A stretch of DNA of 10,099 bases, from contig JAFYLV010000010.1 in the NCBI GenBank assembly GCA_017556885.1, positions 1 through 10,099 on the forward strand. Reading direction: 5' to 3'. The translations under genes and the position numbers were made by a program. Shown one piece after another: positions 1 to 7,510 of the stretch; within the stretch, counting starts at the first letter, position 1; the number at the start of each line of letters is the position of its first letter. The stretch comes from Clostridia bacterium. GTDB taxonomy: Bacteria; Bacillota; Clostridia; Oscillospirales; QAMX01. The notes below the pieces were generated by a model. It had not been told where the DNA came from, searched no databases, and saw only the letters and a program-made list of their open reading frames with translations.

Positions 1-1143
1 AAGCTGGACGGGAAGCAGGAAGTCACCCCAAATATCATTTACGTGATGCTGGAGGCCTTCGGCGATGCCGACCTTCTGAAAAACTTCTCCTATTCCGAGA
101 ACATCACCGCCACCTCCGACTGGCTGGAGGAAAACGCCGTCTCCGGCTCTCTTCTGACCAGCATCTTCGGCGGCGGCACCTCCATCACCGAATACATGGC
201 GCTGACGGGCATGTCCACCTCCTTCCTGCCCCCGGGAAGCACCCCCTATCAGCAGTACGTCAACGATCCCGTGGATGCCTGGCCCTCCTACCTGAAGGAG
301 ACCCACGGTTATGAAACGGTGGCCATCCATCCCTACGGCGCCGCCTACTGGAACCGCAACGTGGCTTACCCCAACATGGGTATCGACACCTTCTGGTCCA
401 AGGACAACAGCTTTAAGGGCGCACCCCGCTGCCGCAAGTGCAACTACGTGACGGATGACGCCGTCATGGAGCACATCATCGAAACCTACAAGGCGCACCG
501 GGCGGAAAGTGCCGATCCCCTCTTCGTGCACGCCATCACCATTGCAAACCATCAGGCCTACCACCTTGAGGACTATACCGACGAGGAACGGGTGAAGATC
601 ACCTCCACCGAGCCCCTCTCCGAGGAGCTGCAAATCGCCTTTGAGAGCTACGTAACGGGTCTTCGCGACACCGACCGCGCCATGCAGCTGCTGCTGGACT
701 ACTTCCAGACGGTGGATGAGCCCACCATCATCCTCTTCTTCGGCGACCACTGGGGCAAAACGGGCACCGTCAACGAGGCCTTTGTTCCCGCCGGTCTCTT
801 TGATGAGGGCGAGCTCTACTCCAGCCATGAAAACGTCCGCCGCGCCTACTCCGTTCCCTTCTACATCTGGGATAACTATCTCGGACTTAAGGGACAGGTG
901 GAAAACCTCTCCGCCTACCAGCTCACCCCCATGCTCACCGAGCTTTACGGGCTGGACCGCCCCGTTTATTTTGAATATCTCCGTCAGCAGATGGATATCT
1001 TCCGCGGCCATTATTCCAACACCGTGCTGGATGCCGCAGGTGTTGCCAGCGGCAAAAAGCCCACCGCCGTGAAGAACGCGCTCGCCAAGATGGAGCTTCT
1101 GCAGTACGATCTTCTCTTTGGCAAAAACTACCTTTACAGATGA
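1..1143 (+). CDS. LTA synthase family protein, C-terminal catalytic domain (5' end off window)
   Basis: This is the C-terminal 380 residues of an LtaS-type sulfatase-fold enzyme; the frame is open from base 1, so the N-terminal membrane segments lie off the left edge. LtaS enzymes sit in the membrane and use an extracellular domain to transfer glycerol phosphate from phosphatidylglycerol to a growing lipoteichoic acid chain. Numbering from the first codon in the window, the metal and active-site residues known from Staphylococcus aureus LtaS can be placed: Glu18 in VMLEAFGD, the nucleophile Thr60 in FGGGTSITE, and Asp249-His250 in FFGDHWGK. The substrate-site pattern H-x6-WNR is also present (His110, Trp117, Arg119), as is His184 in TIANHQAY. 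No key residue is missing from the visible part. A bidirectional terminator follows directly. The family is secure. The exact polymer (LTA, a primase-type activity or another phosphoglycerol transfer) cannot be told from this fragment. Confidence 0.92.
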   Translation, partial: KLDGKQEVTPNIIYVMLEAFGDADLLKNFSYSENITATSDWLEENAVSGSLLTSIFGGGTSITEYMALTGMSTSFLPPGSTPYQQYVNDPVDAWPSYLKETHGYETVAIHPYGAAYWNRNVAYPNMGIDTFWSKDNSFKGAPRCRKCNYVTDDAVMEHIIETYKAHRAESADPLFVHAITIANHQAYHLEDYTDEERVKITSTEPLSEELQIAFESYVTGLRDTDRAMQLLLDYFQTVDEPTIILFFGDHWGKTGTVNEAFVPAGLFDEGELYSSHENVRRAYSVPFYIWDNYLGLKGQVENLSAYQLTPMLTELYGLDRPVYFEYLRQQMDIFRGHYSNTVLDAAGVASGKKPTAVKNALAKMELLQYDLLFGKNYLYR

Positions 1144-1144
1144 A

Positions 1145-1178
1145 AATAACCCGGCAGGAATGCTCCTGCCGGGTTATT
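1145..1178. terminator. Bidirectional intrinsic terminator between convergent genes
   Basis: A perfect 15-bp inverted repeat (arms 1145-1159 and 1164-1178, loop ATGC) begins two bases after the stop of the LTA synthase gene. The arms are AT-rich at the base and GC-rich at the tip. A T-rich stretch follows on the + strand and a short T run follows on the - strand, so it can end transcripts from both the LTA synthase gene and the convergent glycosidase gene. Confidence 0.9.
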
Positions 1179-1191
1179 GTTATGTTTTCTT

Positions 1192-2193
1192 TTACACGAG
1201 CTTGCGGATGCGGATGCCGGGATCCTTCAGCATGGAAAGACCGATGCGCTCGATGCCGTCCAGCCACTCATCGCGGGCGTTGTAATAGATACGCAGCTCG
1301 TCTCCGCACATGACGCAGTCCAGCTGGTAGACCAGTGCCTTCTTCCAGGGGGCGGTGTCGGGAAGGATGATGGGGTTATAGGGTGCCTCGTGCCAGGTGA
1401 TGCCGTCGTGAGAGAGCATAACGGCGATGCAGGAGCGGGGCTTGCCCTCCGTATCCATATAGATGGGATTGTAAAGGGCGAGGTATTGATCCTCCCAGCC
1501 AAAGACCTTGAAGCCGCCGCAGCCGAAGTTGCGGTAAGGGATGGTGGAGTCGGGCATGAGGATGGGCGTCGGGTTCTTGATAAAACCGCCGAGGGGGAAC
1601 TTTGACTCCGCAACGCCGATATAGGCAGGCTCCGGATAACCGCAGATGGGGAGCTTGACCGAACCGGCGGAGTAATACATGCGGTAGCGGCCGTCGGGCA
1701 GGCGGATGACGCAGGGATTGCGCACGCAGGCCTCCGGTCCCACCGCCTCCCAGGGGAGATCAACGGTAAGAACGGTATGCGGCGCGCTCCACTCCTCCAG
1801 ATCCTCCGAAACACGGGCGCAGATGGTATAGCCTACGCCGCCGGCGTATTCCTTGGGCAGACCCGCGGCCTTGATATCCCGGTAAAGCACCTCGGAGGAA
1901 TAAAGAATAAAGCGTCCGGCGTCCCGGAAGAGATAGACGGGACCGACGTTGATCTGCCAGCGCTTGGCAAACTCCCACTTTACACCGTCATCGGAGACAA
2001 CGTGGTAAAGATAAGGAATGTAATCGTCAAAAAAGCCGTGGTAGAACATATGCCAGCGGCCGTCATAATCCTCCGGGGTGAGCACCTGGGGATCGCCGAT
2101 GGCATAGCGCGCCTTCTCGCCGTGAAAATAACCGATAACGGGATTATTTTCCGCATCCTGCCAGCGCTCGCGGGAAAGATCGGGGAAGTGCAT
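1192..2193 (-). CDS. Predicted five-bladed beta-propeller glycosidase (GH43/GH32-like superfamily)
   Basis: This encodes 333 residues with no signal peptide, so it is predicted to be cytosolic and to act on imported oligosaccharides; the substrate is unknown. The sequence shows repeated beta-propeller blades. They include YAIGDPQVLTPEDYDG (Asp34 is a candidate catalytic base), RNPCVIRLPDGRYRMYY around residues 158-174, and three S-x-D-x3-W blade motifs at about residues 67-73, 129-135 and 261-267. The last blade contains VYQLDCVMCGDELRIYYNAR. These are typical of the GH43/GH32/GH130-type propeller superfamily, but I cannot fix the family number. The ATG at 2193 is chosen because a GGAGG at 2203-2207 lies 9 bases upstream. 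The in-frame ATG at 2199 is only 3 bases from that GGAGG, and an upstream TTG at 2217 lies before it. It follows pduL on the same strand with a terminator hairpin between them and no obvious promoter of its own. Confidence 0.75.
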   Translation of the reverse strand: MHFPDLSRERWQDAENNPVIGYFHGEKARYAIGDPQVLTPEDYDGRWHMFYHGFFDDYIPYLYHVVSDDGVKWEFAKRWQINVGPVYLFRDAGRFILYSSEVLYRDIKAAGLPKEYAGGVGYTICARVSEDLEEWSAPHTVLTVDLPWEAVGPEACVRNPCVIRLPDGRYRMYYSAGSVKLPICGYPEPAYIGVAESKFPLGGFIKNPTPILMPDSTIPYRNFGCGGFKVFGWEDQYLALYNPIYMDTEGKPRSCIAVMLSHDGITWHEAPYNPIILPDTAPWKKALVYQLDCVMCGDELRIYYNARDEWLDGIERIGLSMLKDPGIRIRKLV

Positions 2194-2215
2194 GATCATA
2201 TACCTCCAAAAAAGC

Positions 2216-2251
2216 AAAAAGGAGGAAAAACCTCGGTTTTTCCTCCTTTTT
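2216..2251 (-). terminator. Intrinsic terminator after pduL
   Basis: A 16-bp stem with AAAAAGGAGG/CCTCCTTTTT outer arms (2216-2231 paired with 2236-2251) closes on a CTCG loop. Read on the - strand it ends in a U run, fitting an intrinsic terminator 14 bases after the pduL stop. The hairpin ends only about 22 bases before the start codon of the next gene on the same strand, so it could also act as an attenuator for the glycosidase. Confidence 0.8.
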
Positions 2252-2264
2252 TGTTATTCTCGAA

Positions 2265-2843
2265 TTACTCGGCAATAACCTCACCGGTCATCTCGCCGGC
2301 AAGAGCCGCAGCGTTGGACTCATCGAAGTCAACGTGCATACGGGTGCGGAACTTGGGAGAAACGCGGACAACGGTCTCACCGAAGGTGATGCCGCGGTCG
2401 CCGCCGACCTTGACGGAAACGATCTGCTTGTCCTTCAGGCCGTACTTCTCGGCATCCTCGGGAGTGATGTGGATGTGGCGCTTGGCAACCATGACGCCTT
2501 CCTTGATCTCGACCTCACCGCAGGGGCCAACGACCTTGCAGCCGGGGGTGCCGGCAACATCGCCGCTCTCACGGATGGGAGGAACGATACCGAGGGCACG
2601 GGCATCGGTGAAGGAGACCTCAACCTGGGTGGCGGGGCGGGTGGGGCCGAGCACGCCGAGGTTTGCGATGGTACCCTTGGGGCCGACGATGGAGACGCGC
2701 TCCTCGGAGAGATACTGGCCGGGCTGGGAGAGCTCGCGCTTGGGGGTCAGCTTGGCGCCTTCGCCGAAGAGGACGTTGAGATCCGCCTCGGAAAGGTGGA
2801 TGTGACGGGCAGATGCTTCAATGATAACATTCAGCTTTTCCAT
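2265..2843 (-). CDS. pduL: Phosphate propanoyltransferase / PduL-type phosphotransacylase
   Basis: This is a 192-residue protein that interconverts acyl-CoA (propionyl- or acetyl-CoA) and acyl phosphate, supplying acyl phosphate for ATP formation by an acetate or propionate kinase. The metal ligands of the PduL fold are visible: His14 and His16 in RHIHLS, Glu75 in QVEVSF, His123 and His125 in KRHIHIT, and His170 in MHVDFDESNAA. Their spacing matches what I remember for Rhodopseudomonas palustris PduL. The chosen ATG at 2843 has a GGAG at 2854-2857, 10 bases upstream; a longer in-frame extension to 2897 would start upstream of the -10 box and is unlikely. With this start the protein opens straight into the catalytic domain, without the N-terminal encapsulation peptide of microcompartment PduLs, so it is probably a free cytosolic enzyme. 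Codon choice is strongly biased, which suggests high expression. No acetate kinase gene is visible beside it. Confidence 0.9.
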   Translation of the reverse strand: MEKLNVIIEASARHIHLSEADLNVLFGEGAKLTPKRELSQPGQYLSEERVSIVGPKGTIANLGVLGPTRPATQVEVSFTDARALGIVPPIRESGDVAGTPGCKVVGPCGEVEIKEGVMVAKRHIHITPEDAEKYGLKDKQIVSVKVGGDRGITFGETVVRVSPKFRTRMHVDFDESNAAALAGEMTGEVIAE

Positions 2844-2887
2844 GATAGTTGTACTCCACTCTGTAAGATTTTTTGGATTCTCTCTAT

Positions 2888-2916
2888 ATTGTATCACTTT
2901 CGCCCTCGCAGGGCAA
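2888..2916 (-). promoter_or_regulatory. Sigma-A promoter of pduL
   Basis: On the - strand a TTGCCC box (2911-2916) is followed after 17 bases by TACAAT (2888-2893). It lies about 45 bases upstream of the pduL start codon and points away from the XRE operon promoter, so the intergenic region is a divergent promoter region. Confidence 0.75.
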
Positions 2917-2959
2917 CCTTTTTTTCATTCTGCCGAAAAAAGTTTTACACTTTGAATAT

Positions 2960-2977
2960 CCGCTTTACAAAAAGCGG
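2960..2977. promoter_or_regulatory. Palindrome overlapping the -35 box; candidate operator
   Basis: CCGCTTTACAAAAAGCGG has perfect 7-base arms around a 4-base centre. It covers the whole TTTACA -35 box of the operon promoter at 2964-2992. A dyad this close to RNA polymerase contacts suits a dimeric repressor, and the first gene downstream is an XRE-family regulator. Autoregulation is an inference; the palindrome itself is seen directly. Confidence 0.55.
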
Positions 2978-2992
2978 AGAATCTTTTATAAT
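2964..2992 (+). promoter_or_regulatory. Sigma-A promoter of the XRE-Wal-like operon
   Basis: TTTACA (2964-2969) and TATAAT (2987-2992) are separated by 17 bases, giving a predicted start near 2999 and a leader of about 40 bases. A second TATAAT at 3007-3012 with a weak TTTATA box at 2984-2989 could be a tandem promoter. Another TTTACA copy lies 20 bases upstream at 2944-2949. Confidence 0.8.
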
Positions 2993-3038
2993 AAATATAC
3001 ACATAGTATAATTACGTCTGTAACGGAGGCCTTCTGCC

Positions 3039-3734
3039 ATGTTACCCTGTTTTCATCGCAATCTTGCCTACTTACGAAAACTGAAAAAGGTCAACCAGCG
3101 GGAGGCCGCCGCCGCACTGGGCGTTTCCCAGGCGCTGCTTTCTCACTACGAAAAAGGGCTGCGCGAACCGGGTATGGAATTTTTGCTCAACGCCGCCGAG
3201 TATTACGGCGTTTCCGCCGACTGGCTGCTGGGGCGCACCTCCGATATGACCGGCACCTTCCTCGGTGCGGGAGCCGATGCAGCCGCCGCCACGGAGACCG
3301 ATCCCTCCCGCCGCGCCGCCGCCCGCCGCCGTGCGGACAAGGCGCACATGCAGGAATCGATGGGCATGGTCTACGACCTGCTGGAAAAGTTGGATGCGCG
3401 GGAGCTGGAACCCGCCGTGCACGCCCACCTGTCGGCAGAGCTGGTGCAGATCCTTTCCCTCATCCATCTCACCGCCGGGCGCGGCAGCCGCGGCAAGGAT
3501 CTCTTCGTCATCAACCGCAGATATCTGCGCACCGCCCTGGAGATCTGGCAGGCACGGACCGAGCAGCAGCTGGTCCGCCTCTCTCTGGAAGCGGAAAAGG
3601 CCATCCGCCCCGATGCACCGTCCATGTCCCCGGAATTCATTGAGCAGGAGTTCGGCGAGCGCGGCGAGCGCCTCACCGCCGCCCTGCGGGAGGCCGCCGA
3701 CACCATCACAGCCTGTCTGGAGGAGAAGCAATGA
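3039..3734 (+). CDS. XRE-family transcriptional regulator with C-terminal helical domain
   Basis: This encodes 231 residues. Residues 6-66 form a helix-turn-helix of the XRE/Cro type, with the recognition region NQREAAAALGVSQALLSHYE and the typical ending YYGVSADWLLGRTSD. An Ala- and Arg-rich linker (about 77-100) leads to a helical domain of about 130 residues that I do not recognise; it could serve in dimerisation, signal binding or partner contact. No membrane segment is visible. The ATG at 3039 is preceded by GGAGG (3025-3029) with 9-base spacing. The stop overlaps the start of the response regulator gene by ATGA, so the two are translationally coupled. It is the first gene of a five-gene operon. 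The palindrome in its promoter makes self-repression plausible. Known wal operons begin with walR, so this extra regulator is the odd element here. Confidence 0.85.
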   Translation: MLPCFHRNLAYLRKLKKVNQREAAAALGVSQALLSHYEKGLREPGMEFLLNAAEYYGVSADWLLGRTSDMTGTFLGAGADAAAATETDPSRRAAARRRADKAHMQESMGMVYDLLEKLDARELEPAVHAHLSAELVQILSLIHLTAGRGSRGKDLFVINRRYLRTALEIWQARTEQQLVRLSLEAEKAIRPDAPSMSPEFIEQEFGERGERLTAALREAADTITACLEEKQ

Positions 3735-4423
3735 GCGAGAAAACCAAGATCCTTCTGGTGGAGGACGATCTGAACATCGCCGACATCGTGGAATATAACC
3801 TGTACAATGAGGGCTTTGAAGTCCTCCGGGCGGAGGACGGCCCCACGGGACTGCACCTTGCCCTCACCGGCGGCGCCGATCTCATCCTGCTGGACGTCAT
3901 GCTCCCCGGCATGGACGGCTACGAGATCCTGCGGCGTCTGCGAAAAGAAAGCGACGTTCCCGTCATCATGCTCACCGCCCGCGAGGCCGAAGAGGACCGC
4001 ATCGCCGGCTTTGAGGCCGGAGCGGATGACTACGTGCCGAAGCCCTTCTCCTTCAAGGAGCTCATCCTGCGCATCCATGCAAACCTTCGCCGGGTGCGCA
4101 GCAAGGCACCCGAAGAGGATAAGTCCGCCTCTGCCGGACTCATTCTGCTTCCCGAAAAATACACCGTTCTCCGCGGAAGCCATGAGCTGCAGCTTTCCAT
4201 GCGGGACTTCATGCTTCTGCAATGCCTGATGGAGCATCCCGGCCGCGTTTTCAGCCGCGAAGAGCTGCTGGAAAAGGTGTGGGGCTTTGTCGATCCCGGT
4301 GAGACCATGCGCATGGTGGACACCGCCATCACCCGTCTGCGGGAGAAGATCGAGGATCCGGATTCCGACCACCGTTTTATCGAAACGAGACGCGGCGCGG
4401 GGTACTACTACAATGAGAAATAA
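3731..4423 (+). CDS. OmpR/PhoB-family response regulator (WalR-like)
   Basis: This is a 230-residue response regulator. The receiver domain (about 6-118) carries the acidic pocket Glu11-Asp12-Asp13, the phosphoacceptor Asp55 in LLDVMLPGMDGYE, Thr82 and Lys104 in KPFS, so it should be phosphorylated by the kinase encoded next. The DNA-binding winged helix (about 133-229) includes LSMRDFMLLQCLMEHPG, FSREELLEKVWG and the recognition helix MVDTAITRLREKIEDP. It binds DNA in the cytoplasm. The start overlaps the XRE stop by 4 bases and sits behind GGAGAAG. The end overlaps the kinase gene by 11 bases. Sequence alone could also fit PhoP- or PhoB-type regulators. The WalR-like call rests on the YycH/YycI-like genes downstream. 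Confidence 0.9.
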   Translation: MSEKTKILLVEDDLNIADIVEYNLYNEGFEVLRAEDGPTGLHLALTGGADLILLDVMLPGMDGYEILRRLRKESDVPVIMLTAREAEEDRIAGFEAGADDYVPKPFSFKELILRIHANLRRVRSKAPEEDKSASAGLILLPEKYTVLRGSHELQLSMRDFMLLQCLMEHPGRVFSREELLEKVWGFVDPGETMRMVDTAITRLREKIEDPDSDHRFIETRRGAGYYYNEK

Positions 4424-6242
4424 CCGAACCGAGACCGGTACGGTCTGGTGGCGCAGCGTTCATCTGAAGCTGGCGCTCATCATGGTCCTGCTGGTTTGCG
4501 CCGTCATGGTGGCGGTGGGCGAATATCTGCTCGTCAGCGTCGCCGCCTATTATGAGGAAGATTTCCGCGAGCAGATGTACAACGTCTTCACGGCGGACAC
4601 GGTCACCACCCTGCGGGAAAGCGCCGCCGGCGGCCTGCAGGAACTGCGGGACACGGTTTCCGCCTATTCCGGCCGCCTCGGCATCGGCTCCGACGGTGAC
4701 CGGGACTTTTTCCTGCTGGACGGAGCCACGGGCAAGGTGCTTGCCGGCGGTGAATATCAGGCAGCCGGCGAAGGCAGCGAACGCACGGTGGATTTCACCA
4801 AGAACATCCTTCTCGCCCTCGGCGGAGAGGTAGGCAGCGGCAACCGCATCACCGATACCTGCTTTGACGTTGCCGTTCCCGTCTCCGGCGGCGGCAACAG
4901 CTTTATCGTTTACGTCCGCGACAATAAGCAGCAGTCCGCCGAGCTCAACCGCATCCTGCTTTCCATCATTCTGCAGGCGGTGGTCTTCGGCCTTGCGGTC
5001 TCGGTGCTGCTTTCCGTCATTCTTTCCAAGACCCTCACCCGCCCCATCGAGGCCCTCACCCGCGGTGCCCGCCGGGTCTCCCGCGGTGAATTCGATCAGG
5101 AGCTGCCCGTGTATGCCGCCGACGAGATCGGCGGCCTGACGGAGACCTTCAACGAAATGAGCCATGCGCTGGAGCAGTCTGTGGAAGCCCTCGGCGCGGA
5201 GAGAAACCGCTATTCCTCCCTGCTTCTGCATATGACCGACGGCGTGCTTTCCTTTGACCGGGACGGCCGCTGCCAGCACATTAACCCTGCCGCCCGGGAA
5301 ATGCTCGGCATCACCGGAGAGGCCGACACCGACTACGCCACCCTCTTTGGTGAAGACGGTATTCCCCTTTCCGACATCCTCGCCCTGCCCGGCGGCGCCC
5401 ACCGCACCGCCACGCTGGAGCGTGGGGACAGTATTCTGGAGGTCATTCTCTCCCGCGGCGGACGCGGCTTTGAGCTCAGCGCCATCGCCGTGGTGCACGA
5501 TATCACCCAGGAACAGCATCTGGAGGAGGCGCGCCGCAAATTCATCGCCGATGTCTCCCATGAGCTGCGTACCCCCCTGACCAACATCAAGGGCTACGCC
5601 GAGACCCTCGACGGAGACGATAACATGCCCCCCCACCTGCGCCACCGCTTCCTCGGCGTGGTGCAGAACGAGGCCGACCGCATGCTTCGCATCGTCAAGG
5701 ACCTGCTCACCCTTTCCCGCATGGACAACCGCAGCATGAGCTGGCACTTTGAGTGGGTGGACATGGAAAACCTGATGGAGAACATCAACACCGCCATGCA
5801 GATCCGCGCCGGCGAGAAGCGCCACACCCTTTCCATGGTGCTGCAGGGCACCCTGCCCATGGTCTGGTGCGACAAGGAACGTATTGAGCAGGTCATCGTC
5901 AACCTCCTCTCCAACGCCGTCAACTACACACCCGAGGGCGGCTCACTGCAGCTCATCGCCAGCCGCGAGGAGGACCGCATCAACATCTCCGTGCGCGACA
6001 ACGGCATCGGCATTCCGGAGAAGGATCTTCCCCATCTCTTTGACCGCTTCTACCGCGTGGATAAGGCCCGTTCCCGCGAATCCGGCGGCACCGGTCTCGG
6101 TCTTGCCATCACCCGGGAGATCGTTGAAAAACATAACGGCAGCATCCGCGTGGAGAGCCGTGTGGGTGAGGGTACCCTCTTTGTGGTCACCCTCCCCGTG
6201 GACAGCGGCATCGGACGCGCGGCGGAGGAGGCCGGCGTATGA
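4413..6242 (+). CDS. Membrane sensor histidine kinase, HAMP-PAS type (WalK-like)
   Basis: This is a 609-residue kinase. Its layout is TM1 (about 18-43), an extracellular sensor loop (about 45-178), TM2 (about 180-204), HAMP (205-257), PAS (about 264-370), HisKA with phosphoacceptor His383 in FIADVSHELRTPLTNIKGY, and HATPase with the N box around Asn501, DNGIG at 529-533 and GTGLGL at 559-564. This is exactly the WalK/PhoR architecture. The PAS start reads LHMTDGVLSFD, so His273 and Asp276 match a metal-binding pair I recall from S. aureus WalK. The ATG at 4413 overlaps the response regulator stop by 11 bases; an upstream start at 4287 would only add residues from another frame of that gene. 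The stop overlaps the YycH-like start as ATGA. It probably senses the state of the cell wall and phosphorylates the neighbouring regulator. Confidence 0.9.
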   Translation: MRNNRTETGTVWWRSVHLKLALIMVLLVCAVMVAVGEYLLVSVAAYYEEDFREQMYNVFTADTVTTLRESAAGGLQELRDTVSAYSGRLGIGSDGDRDFFLLDGATGKVLAGGEYQAAGEGSERTVDFTKNILLALGGEVGSGNRITDTCFDVAVPVSGGGNSFIVYVRDNKQQSAELNRILLSIILQAVVFGLAVSVLLSVILSKTLTRPIEALTRGARRVSRGEFDQELPVYAADEIGGLTETFNEMSHALEQSVEALGAERNRYSSLLLHMTDGVLSFDRDGRCQHINPAAREMLGITGEADTDYATLFGEDGIPLSDILALPGGAHRTATLERGDSILEVILSRGGRGFELSAIAVVHDITQEQHLEEARRKFIADVSHELRTPLTNIKGYAETLDGDDNMPPHLRHRFLGVVQNEADRMLRIVKDLLTLSRMDNRSMSWHFEWVDMENLMENINTAMQIRAGEKRHTLSMVLQGTLPMVWCDKERIEQVIVNLLSNAVNYTPEGGSLQLIASREEDRINISVRDNGIGIPEKDLPHLFDRFYRVDKARSRESGGTGLGLAITREIVEKHNGSIRVESRVGEGTLFVVTLPVDSGIGRAAEEAGV

Positions 6243-7510
6243 GGCGCTATTCCGATCTTCTCAAGATCCTCGGCATCATGCTGCTCTCCGTTTCCGCCCT
6301 CTTTCTGGTGACACTCTCCGTGTTCACCCGACCGGAACGCCCGTCCGGAGAGCTTTATGTCCGCACCGAGGCCCCCAGCCTGCGGTGGCTGGGCATCAGC
6401 GGCATCACCTGCTATGACGGCGTCGAGCGCCTGGGCGCGGTTTATCTGCCGGAGACGATGGATTCCTGCGTTTCCGCCCTTTCCGAAGGGCTGTCCCGCG
6501 CCATGAACACCGCCGGATCTACAACCCCCGCCGCGGAAAGCGACTGGTTGGTCGCCCTCGCCACCCGCTGCGTACACATCACCTTCCGGGAGGCACTGCC
6601 CGCGGAGATCATTTGGTCGGCTTTCGGTGCCGGAAATGCACCGGATTTGGACATATCCGCCCTCATCCTGACCCCGGATATGACGGGAAACACCGCAAGG
6701 CTCCTGCTCCGCGATGGGGACGGACAGTATTACAGCGCCACCACCGCCCTGCCTTCGGATGCCATCGGCAGCCTTGACGGGGTCGGCGTTCCCGTGCGCC
6801 TTGCCGCCGAGCTTGGCGATCCCTACACCGCCCACCTGCCGGCGGATACCCTTCTTTCCGACGAGATCGATCTGCCCACCTACACGATGGAGCGGGAGAT
6901 CTCCTTCGGTCCGCAGGATTTCAATCTCCTTTCCCGTCTGCTCACCGCATTTTCCGTAGATCCTTATACCGATTCCGGCTATACCGATACCTCCGGTCTG
7001 CGCATCTATAAAAGTGAGGCCGGTACCCTCTCCCTTTCCCCCGACGGTGCGGTGCATTTCTCCGCCGGGCAGAGCGATGCCGGCATTCCCTGCACGGTAA
7101 CGGACAAAAGCGAGCTGCTCATCGCCCTTGCCGGGGCGGTGGAGCTGCTGCAGAAGGCCGGCGGAAACGAAAAGGACTTTCAGTATTCCCTTCTGCGTGT
7201 GACCGAAGATAACGGCTATACCTTTACCTTCGGTGCCGCCGCCGGCGGCGTTCCCCTGATGCTTGAGGATAAACTCATTACCGGCCGGGTGACCGTCCGT
7301 GACCGCCGCATCGTCGATGCGGAATTCCTGCACATCTCCGCCACGGAGGATATCGGCCTTTCCGCCGGTGTTCTCACCGGACGTCAGGCTTACGGTGCCT
7401 TCTGCACCTCCTCGCCTGCCGGAAATGCGCTGCGGCTGGTCTATCGGCTGGAGGGCGGCGTTGCCGCCCCCGTCTGGATCACCGCACAGGAGGAGGTATA
7501 CCGCCGATGA
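6239..7510 (+). CDS. YycH/WalH-like membrane-anchored regulator of the kinase
   Basis: This encodes 423 residues with one N-terminal membrane segment (about 8-29) after a short Arg-containing cytosolic tail, and the rest is predicted outside the cell. The length, single anchor and position directly after the kinase match YycH (WalH), which in Bacilli contacts WalK with YycI and tunes its activity. C-terminal patterns also fit a YycH-like fold: LRIYKSEAGTLSLSPDG (about 257-273), then YTFTFGAAAGGVPL and LITGRVTVRDRRIVDAEF (about 324-360). Overall similarity to Bacillus YycH looks low by eye, so the call is by architecture and context. It is coupled to the kinase through an ATGA overlap, with GGAGGAGG just upstream. 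No catalytic motif is visible. A structure prediction compared with YycH would settle it. Confidence 0.7.
   Translation: MRRYSDLLKILGIMLLSVSALFLVTLSVFTRPERPSGELYVRTEAPSLRWLGISGITCYDGVERLGAVYLPETMDSCVSALSEGLSRAMNTAGSTTPAAESDWLVALATRCVHITFREALPAEIIWSAFGAGNAPDLDISALILTPDMTGNTARLLLRDGDGQYYSATTALPSDAIGSLDGVGVPVRLAAELGDPYTAHLPADTLLSDEIDLPTYTMEREISFGPQDFNLLSRLLTAFSVDPYTDSGYTDTSGLRIYKSEAGTLSLSPDGAVHFSAGQSDAGIPCTVTDKSELLIALAGAVELLQKAGGNEKDFQYSLLRVTEDNGYTFTFGAAAGGVPLMLEDKLITGRVTVRDRRIVDAEFLHISATEDIGLSAGVLTGRQAYGAFCTSSPAGNALRLVYRLEGGVAAPVWITAQEEVYRR

Noticed and set aside
2194..2217. TTG start at 2217 or ATG at 2199 for the glycosidase
   Set aside because: The Shine-Dalgarno at 2203-2207 lies inside the TTG extension and only 3 bases from the ATG at 2199; the ATG at 2193 has the usual 9-base spacing.
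1777..2805. Open frame of 342 codons on the + strand over the glycosidase and pduL genes
   Set aside because: It crosses two well-supported - strand genes and their terminator and shows no domain.
4287..4412. Longer start for the kinase at 4287
   Set aside because: The added 42 residues are Pro/Arg-rich shadow of the response regulator; the ATG at 4413 gives a normal short cytosolic tail before TM1.
5628..5634. Run of seven C in the kinase gene, considered as a phase-variation tract
   Set aside because: Short for a slippage tract, lies inside a conserved gene with a preference for CCC codons, and the frame is intact.
4377..5825. Long open frame (482 codons) on the - strand opposite the kinase gene
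   Set aside because: GC-rich antisense shadow: the + strand frame has full kinase motifs, while the - strand product is Gly/Val/Ala-rich without recognisable domains.
6050..7333. Long open frame (427 codons) on the - strand opposite the kinase and YycH-like genes
   Set aside because: Same explanation; it spans two coupled + strand genes and has low-complexity composition.
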